Assembly (NCBI GenBank): GCA_035533755.1
Contig: DATLTC010000053.1
Location: 50,820-114,819 of the forward strand
Direction: 5' to 3'
DNA length: 64,000 nt
Source: Gemmatimonadaceae bacterium
GTDB taxonomy: Bacteria; Gemmatimonadota; Gemmatimonadetes; Gemmatimonadales; Gemmatimonadaceae
Positions within the stretch are counted from its first letter, which is position 1; each line of letters starts with the position of its first letter. Positions 35,568 to 45,800 of this stretch are shown piece after piece. Both the position numbers and the translations under genes were made by a program. Below the pieces are notes generated by a model that was not told the DNA's origin, did not search any database, and worked only from the letters and a program-made list of their open reading frames with translations.

Positions 35568-36166
35568 ATGGAGTGCGCCCGGTAGGGCGCGGTCAGTCGC
35601 TGCACGTATTTGCCGATCACGTCCGCCTCCACATGTACGTCGTCTCCCTCGCGCAGCGCGCCGAGGGTCGTGTGGCGGATGGTATAGTCGATCAGGGAGA
35701 TCTGAACCACGTCGGGCGCCGGCAGTTCGTTCACCGTGAGGCTCACGCCGTCCACCGTGAGCGAGCCGTGCGCCACCATAAGTTCCGCGAGCGCCGACGG
35801 GAGGGCAAGGTCGACGAGCCGCGCGTCGGCGCGCTGCTCCACCGCCTGGACGCGGGCCACGCCGTCCACATGACCGAGCACGAGATGTCCGCCCAGCCGG
35901 TCGCCCAGGCGCATGGCGCGCTCCAGGTTGACGCGGCGCCCCGGGGTCCACGCGCCCACCGTGGTGCGGTCGACGGTGGTGACGACGGCGGCGGCGATGA
36001 ACCAGCCACCGCCGTGTTCACGCACGGTGAGACAGGCCCCGTTGACGGCGATGCTCTCGCCGTCGGCGAGGTCGTGGTAGCCGCACGCGATGCGGAACTC
36101 GCGTCCCGCTCCGGTCTCGGCCACGTGCTCGATGGTGCCGACGCTGTCAACCAGCCCGCTGAACAC
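35564..36166 (-). CDS. ribE: Riboflavin synthase alpha chain
   Basis: 200 residues with the internal two-fold repeat of riboflavin synthase: MFSGLVDSVGTIEHV and ESIAVNGACLTV in the first barrel, LVLGHVDGVARVQAV and SLTVDGVSLTVNEL in the second. It dismutates lumazine to riboflavin. GTG 36166 overlaps the ribD TAG by one base. Confidence 0.95.
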   Translation of the reverse strand: MFSGLVDSVGTIEHVAETGAGREFRIACGYHDLADGESIAVNGACLTVREHGGGWFIAAAVVTTVDRTTVGAWTPGRRVNLERAMRLGDRLGGHLVLGHVDGVARVQAVEQRADARLVDLALPSALAELMVAHGSLTVDGVSLTVNELPAPDVVQISLIDYTIRHTTLGALREGDDVHVEADVIGKYVQRLTAPYRAHSI

Positions 36167-37254
36167 TAGAGCGCTCCCAGCGCATAGGTCGTCATGACGT
36201 CGGCGCCCAACACGCGCCGGTCCAGCACGGGCAGGCGTTCGAGGCGCGCGACATCGGCCGGCGGCGCGAACGCGAAGGCATTCAGCGCCCCCTCGCCCAG
36301 CAGCACGGGCGCCTGAAAGATAATCAGGCGGTCGACGACGGAGTTCGCGAGGAAGCTGCCCGCCAATCGCGCCCCGCCCTCCACCAGCAGCGACCCGATC
36401 CCCCGCTGGGCGAGCCGGAGCAGCGCTTCGGAGACGGCCGACGCCTCGATGATCTCCACCCCGGCCGCCGTGAGGGCTCGGGCCCGCGACGGCTCGCCGG
36501 CCCGCGCCACGATCACCACGGGCGCCGTGCGCGCCGTGCGCACGAGCCCCGAATCGAGCGGCGTGCGAAGCGTCGAGTCGAAGATCACGCGGACCAGCGG
36601 CGTGCGGGGCGGCGCCCAATCGCGCACCGTGAGCTGGGGGTCGTCGGCGAGCACGGTGCCCACGCCGACGGCGATCGCGTCGTGGCCGGCGCGCACGCGG
36701 TGCACCTCGCGCCGCGCCTCGGGCCCGGTGAGATGCGTGGTCGTGGAGCGGTCGGCCGCGGCGATGGCGGCGTCGATGGAAACCGCCAGCTTGAGCGAGA
36801 CGAACGGCCGCTCGGGATGCGCGAACCGATGGAAGTACGCGGCGTTCAGCTCACGGGCCTCGCTCGCGCCGTCGCCGATGTCGACGGCCACGCCTGCGGC
36901 GCGCAGGCGGTCGGCGCCGCCGGCCGCCTGCGGATGGGGATCGCGCGTGGCGATCACCACGCGGGCGATGCCGGCGGCCACGATCGCATCCGCGCAGGGC
37001 GGCGTCTTGCCGTGGTGCGCGCACGGTTCGAGCGTGACGTAGAGCGTGGCGCCCCGGGCGACGCTGCCGGCCGCGGCCAGCGCCGCGACTTCGGCGTGGG
37101 CCTCGCCGTAGCGGGCGTGGAACCCCTCGCCGACCACGACGCCGTCACGGACGACGACGGCGCCGACCATCGGGTTCGGCGCCGTCTGCCCCCAGCCCTG
37201 GCGGGCGAGCTCGAGAGCACGGCGCATGACCGCCGAGCCGTCGCGATCGGTCAT
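36166..37254 (-). CDS. ribD: Bifunctional riboflavin deaminase/reductase RibD
   Basis: 362 residues. The deaminase half has HAEVAALAAAG and PCAHHGKTPPCADAI zinc ligands. The reductase half (from about 145) has VSLKLAVSIDAAIA and the GSLLVEGGARLAGSFL nucleotide-binding segment. It starts the ribD-ribE-ribBA-ribH cluster. No FMN riboswitch precedes it; the upstream gene ends three bases away. Confidence 0.95.
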   Translation of the reverse strand: MTDRDGSAVMRRALELARQGWGQTAPNPMVGAVVVRDGVVVGEGFHARYGEAHAEVAALAAAGSVARGATLYVTLEPCAHHGKTPPCADAIVAAGIARVVIATRDPHPQAAGGADRLRAAGVAVDIGDGASEARELNAAYFHRFAHPERPFVSLKLAVSIDAAIAAADRSTTTHLTGPEARREVHRVRAGHDAIAVGVGTVLADDPQLTVRDWAPPRTPLVRVIFDSTLRTPLDSGLVRTARTAPVVIVARAGEPSRARALTAAGVEIIEASAVSEALLRLAQRGIGSLLVEGGARLAGSFLANSVVDRLIIFQAPVLLGEGALNAFAFAPPADVARLERLPVLDRRVLGADVMTTYALGAL

Positions 37255-37257
37255 GCG

Positions 37258-38244
37258 CTACCAGGCCAGTCGGAGGCCCACGGAGCCGTACATGCGAGAC
37301 GCCGCGGCGTCCTTGCCGGCGAACGAGTTGTACGTGTTCACCGTGCCGCCCGACACCTGGCCCACTTCGCCCACGAGCTTGAGGATCGGGAGGTCGATGG
37401 ACAGATCGGCGAACATGTTGGTGCGCGTGAGGTCCTGGGAGAGCTGGACCTGCGGCGATGACACGCCCATGACCGTGGCCTGCATGGTGGCCGACTGGCT
37501 GTACTTGTCCTGTCCGAAGCCGGCGGCGAGGCCGAACACCAGGAAATGCTTGCCCGCCACCACCCGCCAGGCCGTCGTCCCGATGTTCATATCGGACGCC
37601 GACAGCGTGTTGGCCCCGGAAGTGCCGGTCAGCGAGACCGTGGGCAGATCACGTTTGAGGTAGGTCACGGACACGCCGGGCATGACGATCGACTCCTGCA
37701 CGATGCCGAGCCGGACGCCATAGCCGAACTTGTAGGAGCCGTTCGGCGTGGCCACGGAGAAGTTGTTCTGGCTGACGTCGGGGATGTAAGCGGCGTTCAC
37801 CAGCAGGTCCACGCCCCCCACGTTGGTGAGCCCGAGCGGGATGCCCTTGAACAGCCCCAGCGCGGCGTCTACCACCGGCATCGGCAGCGGCTGGTTGTCC
37901 TTGGTGGGCAGCACGCTCTGCCGTGCCCCGGTGATGCTCTGCGTGAACTGATCCACCTGCGGCAACGTGCCGGCCACGACGTTGGCCCGCACCCCGATCG
38001 AGAAGTGGCCCAGCCCGCCCAGCGTTCCACCCTGGCCCAACGTCGCGTTGCCGCCGGTGATGGCGGCCCCGAGTTGCGGCGCCATGTACTGGAAGAGATC
38101 CACCGCCTGCTGACAGCCGTCCTGGCTGATCTGTTGCGTGCTCAGGGGCGCGCCCGACGGACAGGACGGGGACTGCGCCCCCGCCGTACCGGCCATGCCC
38201 ACCCCGATCGCCACACCCGCCACTGCTACCCATGCACCCTTCAT
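37258..38244 (-). CDS. DUF6588-like outer-membrane-type secreted protein
   Basis: 328 residues. The signal peptide ends GTAGAQ. The body is beta-rich with a pattern seen in DUF6588 proteins (FQYMAPQLGAAITGG, then GHFSIGVRANVV), and it ends in a C-terminal aromatic strand (SVGLRLAW) typical of outer-membrane barrels. It contains two Cys near the N-terminus. Function unknown. ATG 38244 sits in the purM stop (ATGA) and has a GGAGG site inside purM, which supports translation. Confidence 0.7.
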   Translation of the reverse strand: MKGAWVAVAGVAIGVGMAGTAGAQSPSCPSGAPLSTQQISQDGCQQAVDLFQYMAPQLGAAITGGNATLGQGGTLGGLGHFSIGVRANVVAGTLPQVDQFTQSITGARQSVLPTKDNQPLPMPVVDAALGLFKGIPLGLTNVGGVDLLVNAAYIPDVSQNNFSVATPNGSYKFGYGVRLGIVQESIVMPGVSVTYLKRDLPTVSLTGTSGANTLSASDMNIGTTAWRVVAGKHFLVFGLAAGFGQDKYSQSATMQATVMGVSSPQVQLSQDLTRTNMFADLSIDLPILKLVGEVGQVSGGTVNTYNSFAGKDAAASRMYGSVGLRLAW

Positions 38245-39284
38245 ACCGCCTCCGTATGCTGAATGTCCACACGGCCCGTGCCGCGCACCACGCGACCCAG
38301 CGGCCAGCCGTCGATGTCCGCCGCTGCCGCGCTCGCGATGACCGCGCCGGCGTCCGCGGGCGCGGCGATCACCACCATACCGACGCCCATGTTGAACGCA
38401 CGGAACATCTCGTCGGTGGCCACGGCCCCGCCGCGCTGGAGCTGCGCGAACAGATTGGGCACTTTCCACGACCGGGCGTCCACCTCGGCGTCGAGCGTAG
38501 GCGGCAGGGCGCGATTCAAATTGCCGGGGAGCCCGCCCCCCGTGATGTGAGCCATGGCACGGACCCGCCCGAGCACCGGACGCAGCGCCGCGAGGTACGA
38601 CCGGTGGATGCGCAGCAGCACGTCGGCCACCGAGCCGTCCTCGCCGGGAAAACGGTCGTGGACCGCGAGTTGCATGCGCGTGGCGACGATGCGCCGGGCC
38701 AGCGAATAGCCGTTGGTATGGAGCCCGTTGCTGGCCAGGCCGATCAGCACGTCGCCTTCCCGCACGCGGTCGGCGCCGAGGATGGCGTCCTCCTCCACGT
38801 AGCCGACGATGAATCCGGCCAGGTCGTAGTCGGGGGGCGTGTACAGCCCGGGCATCTCGGCGGTCTCGCCGCCCACGAGCGCGCACCCGTTCTCGCGGCA
38901 CCCCGCGGCCACGCCCGCCACCACGCCTTCGACGACACTCGGGACGAGGGCGCCGAAGGCCACGTAGTCGAGGAAGAACAGCGGCGTCGCGCCCTGCACG
39001 AGGATGTCGTTCACGCAGTGGTTGACGAGATCGTGCCCCACCGTGTCGTGGCGCGCGGCATCGACGGCCACCTTGATCTTGGTGCCCACGCCGTCGGCGC
39101 TCGAGACGAGCACCGGATGCCTGGCGTCGGCCGGCATGCGGAACATGCCGCCGAACCCACCGAATCCGCCGCGCGTGCCCGCCGTGAACGTGGACTCCAC
39201 GAGCCGCTTGATGCGGTGCTTGGCGTCCTCGGCGGCGTCGATGTCGACGCCGGCGGCGCGGTAATCGAGCGGCCCGCCGCTCAC
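38241..39284 (-). CDS. purM: Phosphoribosylformylglycinamidine cyclo-ligase (AIR synthetase)
   Basis: 347 residues. LVSSADGVGTKIKVAVDA, HDLVNHCVNDILVQGA and ALVGGETAEMPG identify PurM, step five of purine synthesis. SelD was considered because of the shared fold, but the N-terminal Cys/Sec motif is absent. GTG 39284 overlaps the upstream kinase stop by four bases. Confidence 0.95.
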   Translation of the reverse strand: MSGGPLDYRAAGVDIDAAEDAKHRIKRLVESTFTAGTRGGFGGFGGMFRMPADARHPVLVSSADGVGTKIKVAVDAARHDTVGHDLVNHCVNDILVQGATPLFFLDYVAFGALVPSVVEGVVAGVAAGCRENGCALVGGETAEMPGLYTPPDYDLAGFIVGYVEEDAILGADRVREGDVLIGLASNGLHTNGYSLARRIVATRMQLAVHDRFPGEDGSVADVLLRIHRSYLAALRPVLGRVRAMAHITGGGLPGNLNRALPPTLDAEVDARSWKVPNLFAQLQRGGAVATDEMFRAFNMGVGMVVIAAPADAGAVIASAAAADIDGWPLGRVVRGTGRVDIQHTEAV

Positions 39285-40204
39285 GCCGTGAACTCCGATT
39301 CGAAGGCCACCAGGCGATGAAATTCGCGCACCCGCCGCGTGACGTCGGCGTGCCGGATCTCGAGCAGGCGGTCGACCGAGAACTTCTCCACGGCGAACGA
39401 GCCCATGGCGCTGCCGTAGATCACGGCGCGGCGCAGGCTCTCCTCGGAGATGTCGCCGGTGTGGGCGAGGTAGCCCATGAAACCGCCGGCGAACGAATCG
39501 CCGGCGCCGGTGGGATCGAACACCTCCTCGAGGGGATACGCCGGCGCGAAGAACACCGACGTCGGCGTGAACATGAACGCGCCGTGCTCGCCCTTCTTGA
39601 TGATCACCAGCTTGGGACCGCGATCCATGATCCAGCGCGCCGCCTTCACGAGATTGAACTGCTCGGTGAGCTGGCGCGCCTCGCCGTCGTTGAGGGTGAT
39701 CGCGTCCACGCGCTCGAGCAGGGCGAGCAGCTCGGGCCGCCGGCTCTCGATCCAGAAGTTCATCGTGTCGCAGGCCACGAGCTTGGGCGCGCTCACCTGA
39801 TCGAGCACGTCGAGCTGGAGGCGGGGGTCGATGTTGCCGAGGAACACGAACGGCGCGTTCCGGAACTGCTCGGGAATCCGGGGATGGAAATTGGAGAACA
39901 CCCCGAGATGCGTCTCGAGCGTCTCGGCCACGTTGAGATCGTGGCGGTAGCGGCCGCGCCAGCGGAACGAGGCGCCGTCCGCCTGCTCCACGCCGGCAAA
40001 GTCCACGCCGCGCGCGATGAGCGGCTCGAGCTTGGCCATCGGGTAGTCGTTCCCGACCACGCCCACCACCTGCACGGGCGCGAGGTGGCTGGCCGAGGCG
40101 GCGAAGAAGTTGGCCGATCCGCCGATCACGTTGTCCGCCTTGCCGAACGGCGTTTCGACGGAGTCGAGGGCGACCGATCCGACCACCAGCACTGCGTGCG
40201 TCAC
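39281..40204 (-). CDS. PfkB-family carbohydrate/nucleoside kinase
   Basis: 307 residues. The ribokinase fold is shown by VIGGSANFFAASASHL near the N-terminus and FDPTGAGDSFAGGFMGYL near the C-terminus (anion hole and catalytic Asp). The substrate is not readable; an adenosine- or sugar-kinase role is possible given purM next to it. GTG 40204 overlaps the argS stop. Confidence 0.88.
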   Translation of the reverse strand: MTHAVLVVGSVALDSVETPFGKADNVIGGSANFFAASASHLAPVQVVGVVGNDYPMAKLEPLIARGVDFAGVEQADGASFRWRGRYRHDLNVAETLETHLGVFSNFHPRIPEQFRNAPFVFLGNIDPRLQLDVLDQVSAPKLVACDTMNFWIESRRPELLALLERVDAITLNDGEARQLTEQFNLVKAARWIMDRGPKLVIIKKGEHGAFMFTPTSVFFAPAYPLEEVFDPTGAGDSFAGGFMGYLAHTGDISEESLRRAVIYGSAMGSFAVEKFSVDRLLEIRHADVTRRVREFHRLVAFESEFTA

Positions 40205-41853
40205 ATGCGCTCCGGGGCGGTGATGCCGAGAAGGGTGAGTCCGTTGTGGAGGACGATCTGCGAGGCGCGGGCGAGCGCGAGCCGGGCCTTCATGATCGGT
40301 TCGGGCTCGTTGAGCACGTGCGCCGTGTGATACCACAGGTGCACCTTGCCGGCGGTGTCGTGCAGGTACATGGCCAGCCGGTGCGGCTCGAGCGCCTGGG
40401 CGGCGCCGGCGACGAGGGCCGGGTAATCGAGCAGCGCCTTGATCAGCTCCAGCTCCTCGGGCCGCGTGAGCTGCGCGTAGTCCACGTCGTCGCCGGTGAC
40501 GGAGGCGACCGCGATCTCGCCCACGCGAAAGATGCCGCTCAGCCGCGCGTGCGCCATCTGGATGTAGTACACCGGATTCTCTTCGGACTGCGACCGCGCG
40601 AGGTCGACGTCGAACTGCAGTTGCGAGTCGCCCTTGCGCATGAGGAAGAAGTAGCGCACCGCGTCGCGGCCCACCTCGTCGATGAGATCGCGCACCGTGA
40701 CGTAGCTGCCGGCGCGCTTGGAGATCTTCACCTCCTCGCCGCCCTTCATGACGGTGACCATCTGGTGCAGCACGTACTCCGGGTAGCCCTCGGGAATGCC
40801 GAGCGCCAGCGCCTGCAGGCCGATGCGCACCCGCGTGACCGTGCTGTGGTGGTCGGAACCCTGCACGTTGATGGCGCGCTTGAAGCCGCGCTCCCACTTG
40901 GTGACGTGGTACGCCACGTCGGGCACGAAGTACGTGGGCTCGCCGCCCTTCTCGGCGCTGCGGCGCATGACGCGATCCTTGTCGTCGCCGAAGTCGGTGG
41001 TCTTGAGCCAGAGCGCGCCGTCCTTCTCGTACGTGTGGCCGGCGGCGACGAGGCGGCGGATGGTCTCCTCCACCTTACCCTCGCTGTACAGCGAGGATTC
41101 CAGAAAGTAGACGTCGAACTTGACGCCGAAGGCCTGGAGGTCGCGGTCCTGCTCCTTGCGCAACTCCTGCACGGCGAACCGGCGCACGGCGTCGAGATCG
41201 GCGCCGTCGGGATCGGCCGGGGTCGTGTCGGCGTACCGCTGCGCGATCTCGCGAATGTACTCGCCATGGTAGCCGCCTTCGGGGATCGCCGCCTCACGGC
41301 CGCGCAACTGCGCGATGCGCGCCTGCACGCTCACCGCCAGATTCATGATCTGGGCGCCGGCGTCGTTGTAGTAGAACTCGCGCGTCACGGCCCACCCGGT
41401 GCACTCGAGCAGCGCCGAGATGGCGTCGCCGAGGGCGGCCTGCCGACCGTGCCCCACGTGCAACGGGCCCGTGGGATTGGCCGAGACGAACTCGACGTTC
41501 ACCACCGCGCCCTGCCCCGCGTCGGTGCACCCGTAACCGGCGCCCGCGCGCAGGAGGGCGAGGAGGCCCTGGGCCAGCGTACCGGTGGCCACGCGGAAGT
41601 TGATGAAGCCGGGCCCGGCGATCTCGGCGGCGCTGAGACCGGCGCGCGCGAGATCCATGGTGTCGATGATCTGCTGGGCAAAGTCCCGCGGCTTCTTGCC
41701 GAGCCCCTTGGCCAGCACCATCGCGAGGTTGGTGGCCCAGTCACCGAACGCGGGATCGCGGGGCCGCTCGAGGACGGGGGAGACGTCGTCGGGCGCACCG
41801 AGCGCTCGTGCCGCGCGCGAGAGTTCGGCGCGCAGCAGGTCGTCGCCGCTCAT
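40201..41853 (-). CDS. argS: Arginyl-tRNA synthetase
   Basis: 550 residues, class I. The HIGH motif appears as HVGHGRQAALGD after FVSANPTGPL, and the KMSKS counterpart as KISKRAGSYV. The C-terminal DALR helical domain binds the anticodon. ATG 41853 overlaps the fmdB stop (TGATG). Confidence 0.96.
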   Translation of the reverse strand: MSGDDLLRAELSRAARALGAPDDVSPVLERPRDPAFGDWATNLAMVLAKGLGKKPRDFAQQIIDTMDLARAGLSAAEIAGPGFINFRVATGTLAQGLLALLRAGAGYGCTDAGQGAVVNVEFVSANPTGPLHVGHGRQAALGDAISALLECTGWAVTREFYYNDAGAQIMNLAVSVQARIAQLRGREAAIPEGGYHGEYIREIAQRYADTTPADPDGADLDAVRRFAVQELRKEQDRDLQAFGVKFDVYFLESSLYSEGKVEETIRRLVAAGHTYEKDGALWLKTTDFGDDKDRVMRRSAEKGGEPTYFVPDVAYHVTKWERGFKRAINVQGSDHHSTVTRVRIGLQALALGIPEGYPEYVLHQMVTVMKGGEEVKISKRAGSYVTVRDLIDEVGRDAVRYFFLMRKGDSQLQFDVDLARSQSEENPVYYIQMAHARLSGIFRVGEIAVASVTGDDVDYAQLTRPEELELIKALLDYPALVAGAAQALEPHRLAMYLHDTAGKVHLWYHTAHVLNEPEPIMKARLALARASQIVLHNGLTLLGITAPERM

Positions 41854-42335
41854 CAGGAGCCGCTCTTGGCGTCGCCTTTAGCGCCGCTGCTCGAGCCGGA
41901 TGACGGCGCGGCCGGCGCGGGCGCCGACGAGTCCTTGCCCTTGGACTCCCCGCCCTTGGACGCTCCGCTCTTCGACTCACCGCCCTTGGACTCGCTGCCC
42001 CTGGACTCGCCGCCCTTGGACTCGTTGCTCTTGGACTCGCCGCTCTTGGACTCGCCGCCCTTGGCGCCCTCCGCCGACGCCGTCTTCTCGCTCGGCGACC
42101 CGCCCTCGCTGCTCCTGGGCGGCGGCTCGTTGCCGCGTCGAGTGTGCGCGTTCTTACCGTAATCCGTGAGGTAGAAGCCGGAGCCTTTGAACACCAGGCC
42201 GGCCCCGCCCGAAATAAGGCGCACCGCGGTGGCGCCGCATTCCGGGCATGGAAGTTCGGCCTGGGATGCGCTCATCATCCGGTAGAACTTGTCGAACTCG
42301 TGCCCGTTGGGGCAGCGGAACGCGTAAGTTGGCAT
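41853..42335 (-). CDS. FmdB-family zinc-ribbon protein with charged repeat tail
   Basis: 160 residues. Residues 1-60 form the FmdB/CxxC_CxxC_SSSS domain (MPTYAFRCPNGHEFDKFY, CPECGATAVRLISGG, FKGSGFYLTDYG). Residues about 75-140 consist of a Glu/Ser/Gly/Lys 5-residue repeat. The domain alone is common and small; the tail is an added low-complexity region. It is first in the 19-gene array ending at ptsI. Confidence 0.88.
   Translation of the reverse strand: MPTYAFRCPNGHEFDKFYRMMSASQAELPCPECGATAVRLISGGAGLVFKGSGFYLTDYGKNAHTRRGNEPPPRSSEGGSPSEKTASAEGAKGGESKSGESKSNESKGGESRGSESKGGESKSGASKGGESKGKDSSAPAPAAPSSGSSSGAKGDAKSGS
41941..42060. repeat. 15-bp tandem repeat inside the fmdB-family gene
   Basis: Eight consecutive 15-base units of the type TTGGACTCGCCGCCC (plus strand) with one to four differences per unit. 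They encode the five-residue repeat (KGGES and variants KSGES, KSNES, RGSES) on the minus strand. Confidence 0.9.
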
Positions 42336-42345
42336 GACTCGGGAA

Positions 42346-42374
42346 CTTAGACGTGCAACGGGAGCCTGTCTAAG
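42346..42374. promoter_or_regulatory. Inverted repeat at the fmdB promoter region, candidate operator
   Basis: CTTAGAC (42346-42352) and GTCTAAG (42368-42374) are perfect inverted arms 15 bases apart, 11 to 40 bases before the fmdB-family ATG. On the minus strand they sit at -10/-35-like distance from each other. The remaining intergenic bases 42375-42452 are GC-rich with nothing clear. Confidence 0.35.
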
Positions 42375-42452
42375 CTAGCGGGCTGGCGCCGCGGCATCAA
42401 GCCGCGCGCCGCTGCCGCCGGCCCAACGGCATGGCGCCGGCCGAGGGACCCG

Positions 42453-44048
<1,596 letters not shown>

Positions 44049-44130
44049 CGGGAATGAGAACTGGGGGACCACGCGGGGCCGGGACACGCGCAACAGGATC
44101 ACGCCAGGCCCAATCTACGCGGTTCCGCGG

Positions 44131-45156
44131 TCACGCCTCCACCGAGATCTCTCCCCCGACCATCCGCTCCGCCAACTCGACGTCGGCGCGGCTCCCGATA
44201 TAGAGCGGCGTCCGCTGGTGCAGTTCGGTGGGCTGCACATCGAGCACGCGCTGCGTGCCGTCGCTGGCCATGCCGCCCGCCTGCTCGACGATGAACGCCA
44301 GCGGATTGGCCTCGTACAACAGCCGCAGCTTGCCGGCCGGGGATTTGCTGTTGCGCGGATAGGCGAAGATGCCGCCACCCAGGAGGTTGCGGTGGAAGTC
44401 GGCGACCAGCGATCCGACGTACCGGATGTTGAGCGGCGTGCGATCGCCCTCGAGGCCGCGATAGCGCCGCATGAGCGCGCGCACCTGGTCGTTCCAGAGC
44501 CGCTGGTACGAATCGTTCACCGACAGATAGCGGCCGTTCTCGGGGATCCGGATGTTGGGGTGCGACAGCAGGAACTCGCCGATCGAAGGGTCGAGGGTGA
44601 ACCCGTGGGCGCCCGACCCGGTGGTGTACACGAGCATGGTGCTCGAGCCGTAGATCACGTATCCCGCGGCCACCTGGCGCCGTCCGGGCTGGAGCAGGTC
44701 CTCCAGGACGCCATCGCGGCCGCGCGTGATCTTGGGGACCACGGAGAAGATCGTGCCCACCGGCACGTTGACGTCGATGTTCGAGGAGCCGTCGAGCGGA
44801 TCGAACAGCAGCGCGTACTTGCCGGTGCGGAATTCGTTGGGGATCGGGATGATCCCCTCTTCCTCCTCCGACGCCATGGCGCACAGCCGGCCCGTATGGT
44901 CCATGGCCTTGATGATCGTCTCGTTGGCAAAGATGTCGAGCTTCTGCTGGATCTCGCCCTGCACGTTCTCCATGTGCGCGGAGCCGAGGATGTCCACGAG
45001 GCCGGCGCTGCGCACCTTGTTGGTGATCATCTTGGCGGCGAGCGCCAGATCGTACAGGATGTTGGACAGATCCCCGCTGGCGTCGGGGTGCTGCCGCTCC
45101 TGCTCGATGATGAACCGCTCGATCGTGACGACCGACGTCGGGGTGTGATTGACCAC
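44131..45156 (-). CDS. fbp: Fructose-1,6-bisphosphatase class I
   Basis: 341 residues. The metal and phosphate sites are intact: ASEEEEG, the signature [20 protein letters not shown] and the substrate loop [20 protein letters not shown]. It is the committed step of gluconeogenesis. GTG 45156 has a GAGGA site 8 bases upstream. It pairs logically with the mutase gene: propionyl-CoA catabolism feeds oxaloacetate and gluconeogenesis. Confidence 0.95.
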   Translation of the reverse strand: MVNHTPTSVVTIERFIIEQERQHPDASGDLSNILYDLALAAKMITNKVRSAGLVDILGSAHMENVQGEIQQKLDIFANETIIKAMDHTGRLCAMASEEEEGIIPIPNEFRTGKYALLFDPLDGSSNIDVNVPVGTIFSVVPKITRGRDGVLEDLLQPGRRQVAAGYVIYGSSTMLVYTTGSGAHGFTLDPSIGEFLLSHPNIRIPENGRYLSVNDSYQRLWNDQVRALMRRYRGLEGDRTPLNIRYVGSLVADFHRNLLGGGIFAYPRNSKSPAGKLRLLYEANPLAFIVEQAGGMASDGTQRVLDVQPTELHQRTPLYIGSRADVELAERMVGGEISVEA

Positions 45157-45256
45157 GAGTTCGTCCTCGAAAGGGGGGGAGGATTCGTCCCGGAAAGTGT
45201 GCGCGTGGTCATGGGAGGGGCAAGCCCGCCCCCTCCGCCGGCCGGCGCGCGACGCG

Positions 45257-45718
45257 TCAGGCGTGCGCGGGCGGCCGCACGTGGTCGAAGATCAGTTCGG
45301 TCTCGATGTGGCCCACTTCGGGACGCGAGAGGAAGCGATCCAGCGCCAGATCGCGCAGGTGCTGCGCGTCGCGGGCCACGACGTGAACGAGGAAATCGAT
45401 CTCGCCGCTCACGTGGTACACGTCCACCACCTCGGGAATCGTCACGACGTAGGCCCGGAACTGCTCGAAGTTCTCGCGCGAGTGCTGCGGAATGCGCACG
45501 GCGATCATGGCCTCGATCCCGTAGCCGAGGACGGCGGGATTGACGTCGGCGTGGAAGCCGAGCACGGCGCCGGTCTGGACCAGGCGCCGGAGGCGCTCGT
45601 GGCAGCTGGACGGGGCGAGGCCGACGCGCGCGGCGAGCTCTTTATTGGAGAGCCGCGCATTGTTCGTCAGGGCGGCGAGAATCTCGCGATCCGTTTGGTC
45701 TAAAGGGCGGTTTTCCAT
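45257..45718 (-). CDS. Lrp/AsnC-family transcriptional regulator
   Basis: 153 residues. An N-terminal winged helix-turn-helix ([41 protein letters not shown], residues 6-47) is followed by a RAM domain for ligand binding and oligomerisation. It is divergent from a Met/Cys-metabolism enzyme with 82 bases between the two starts and overlapping promoters, so it probably controls that enzyme and itself. The effector may be an amino acid, unproven. Confidence 0.92.
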   Translation of the reverse strand: MENRPLDQTDREILAALTNNARLSNKELAARVGLAPSSCHERLRRLVQTGAVLGFHADVNPAVLGYGIEAMIAVRIPQHSRENFEQFRAYVVTIPEVVDVYHVSGEIDFLVHVVARDAQHLRDLALDRFLSRPEVGHIETELIFDHVRPPAHA

Positions 45719-45764
45719 GAATTTACCGAAAACTGTTCGTTAGCTGTGGCACGTACACGAAGAG

Positions 45765-45795
45765 TATTCTACATGCATGCCATCCACGGAAGCAA
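45765..45795. promoter_or_regulatory. Overlapping divergent promoter elements of the Lrp gene and the PLP enzyme
   Basis: For the minus strand: -35 TTGCTT (45795-45790), 18-base spacer, -10 TAGAAT (45771-45766). For the plus strand the same bases give a -10 TATTCT (45765-45770). The two -10 elements coincide, so the two transcripts should compete. Confidence 0.45.
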
Positions 45796-45800
45796 ATTCC

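Noticed and set aside
38241..39284. SelD (selenophosphate synthetase), prompted by the SelB gene in the window
   Set aside because: The N-terminal Cys/Sec glycine-rich motif is absent and PurM-specific HDLVNHCVNDIL is present.
41941..42060. CRISPR-like repeat array
   Set aside because: Units are contiguous 15-bp tandem copies without spacers and lie in frame inside a coding gene.
45177..45256. Terminator between the Lrp gene and fbp
   Set aside because: A GC-rich imperfect hairpin is present but no T-run follows; it may be chance in this GC-rich gap.
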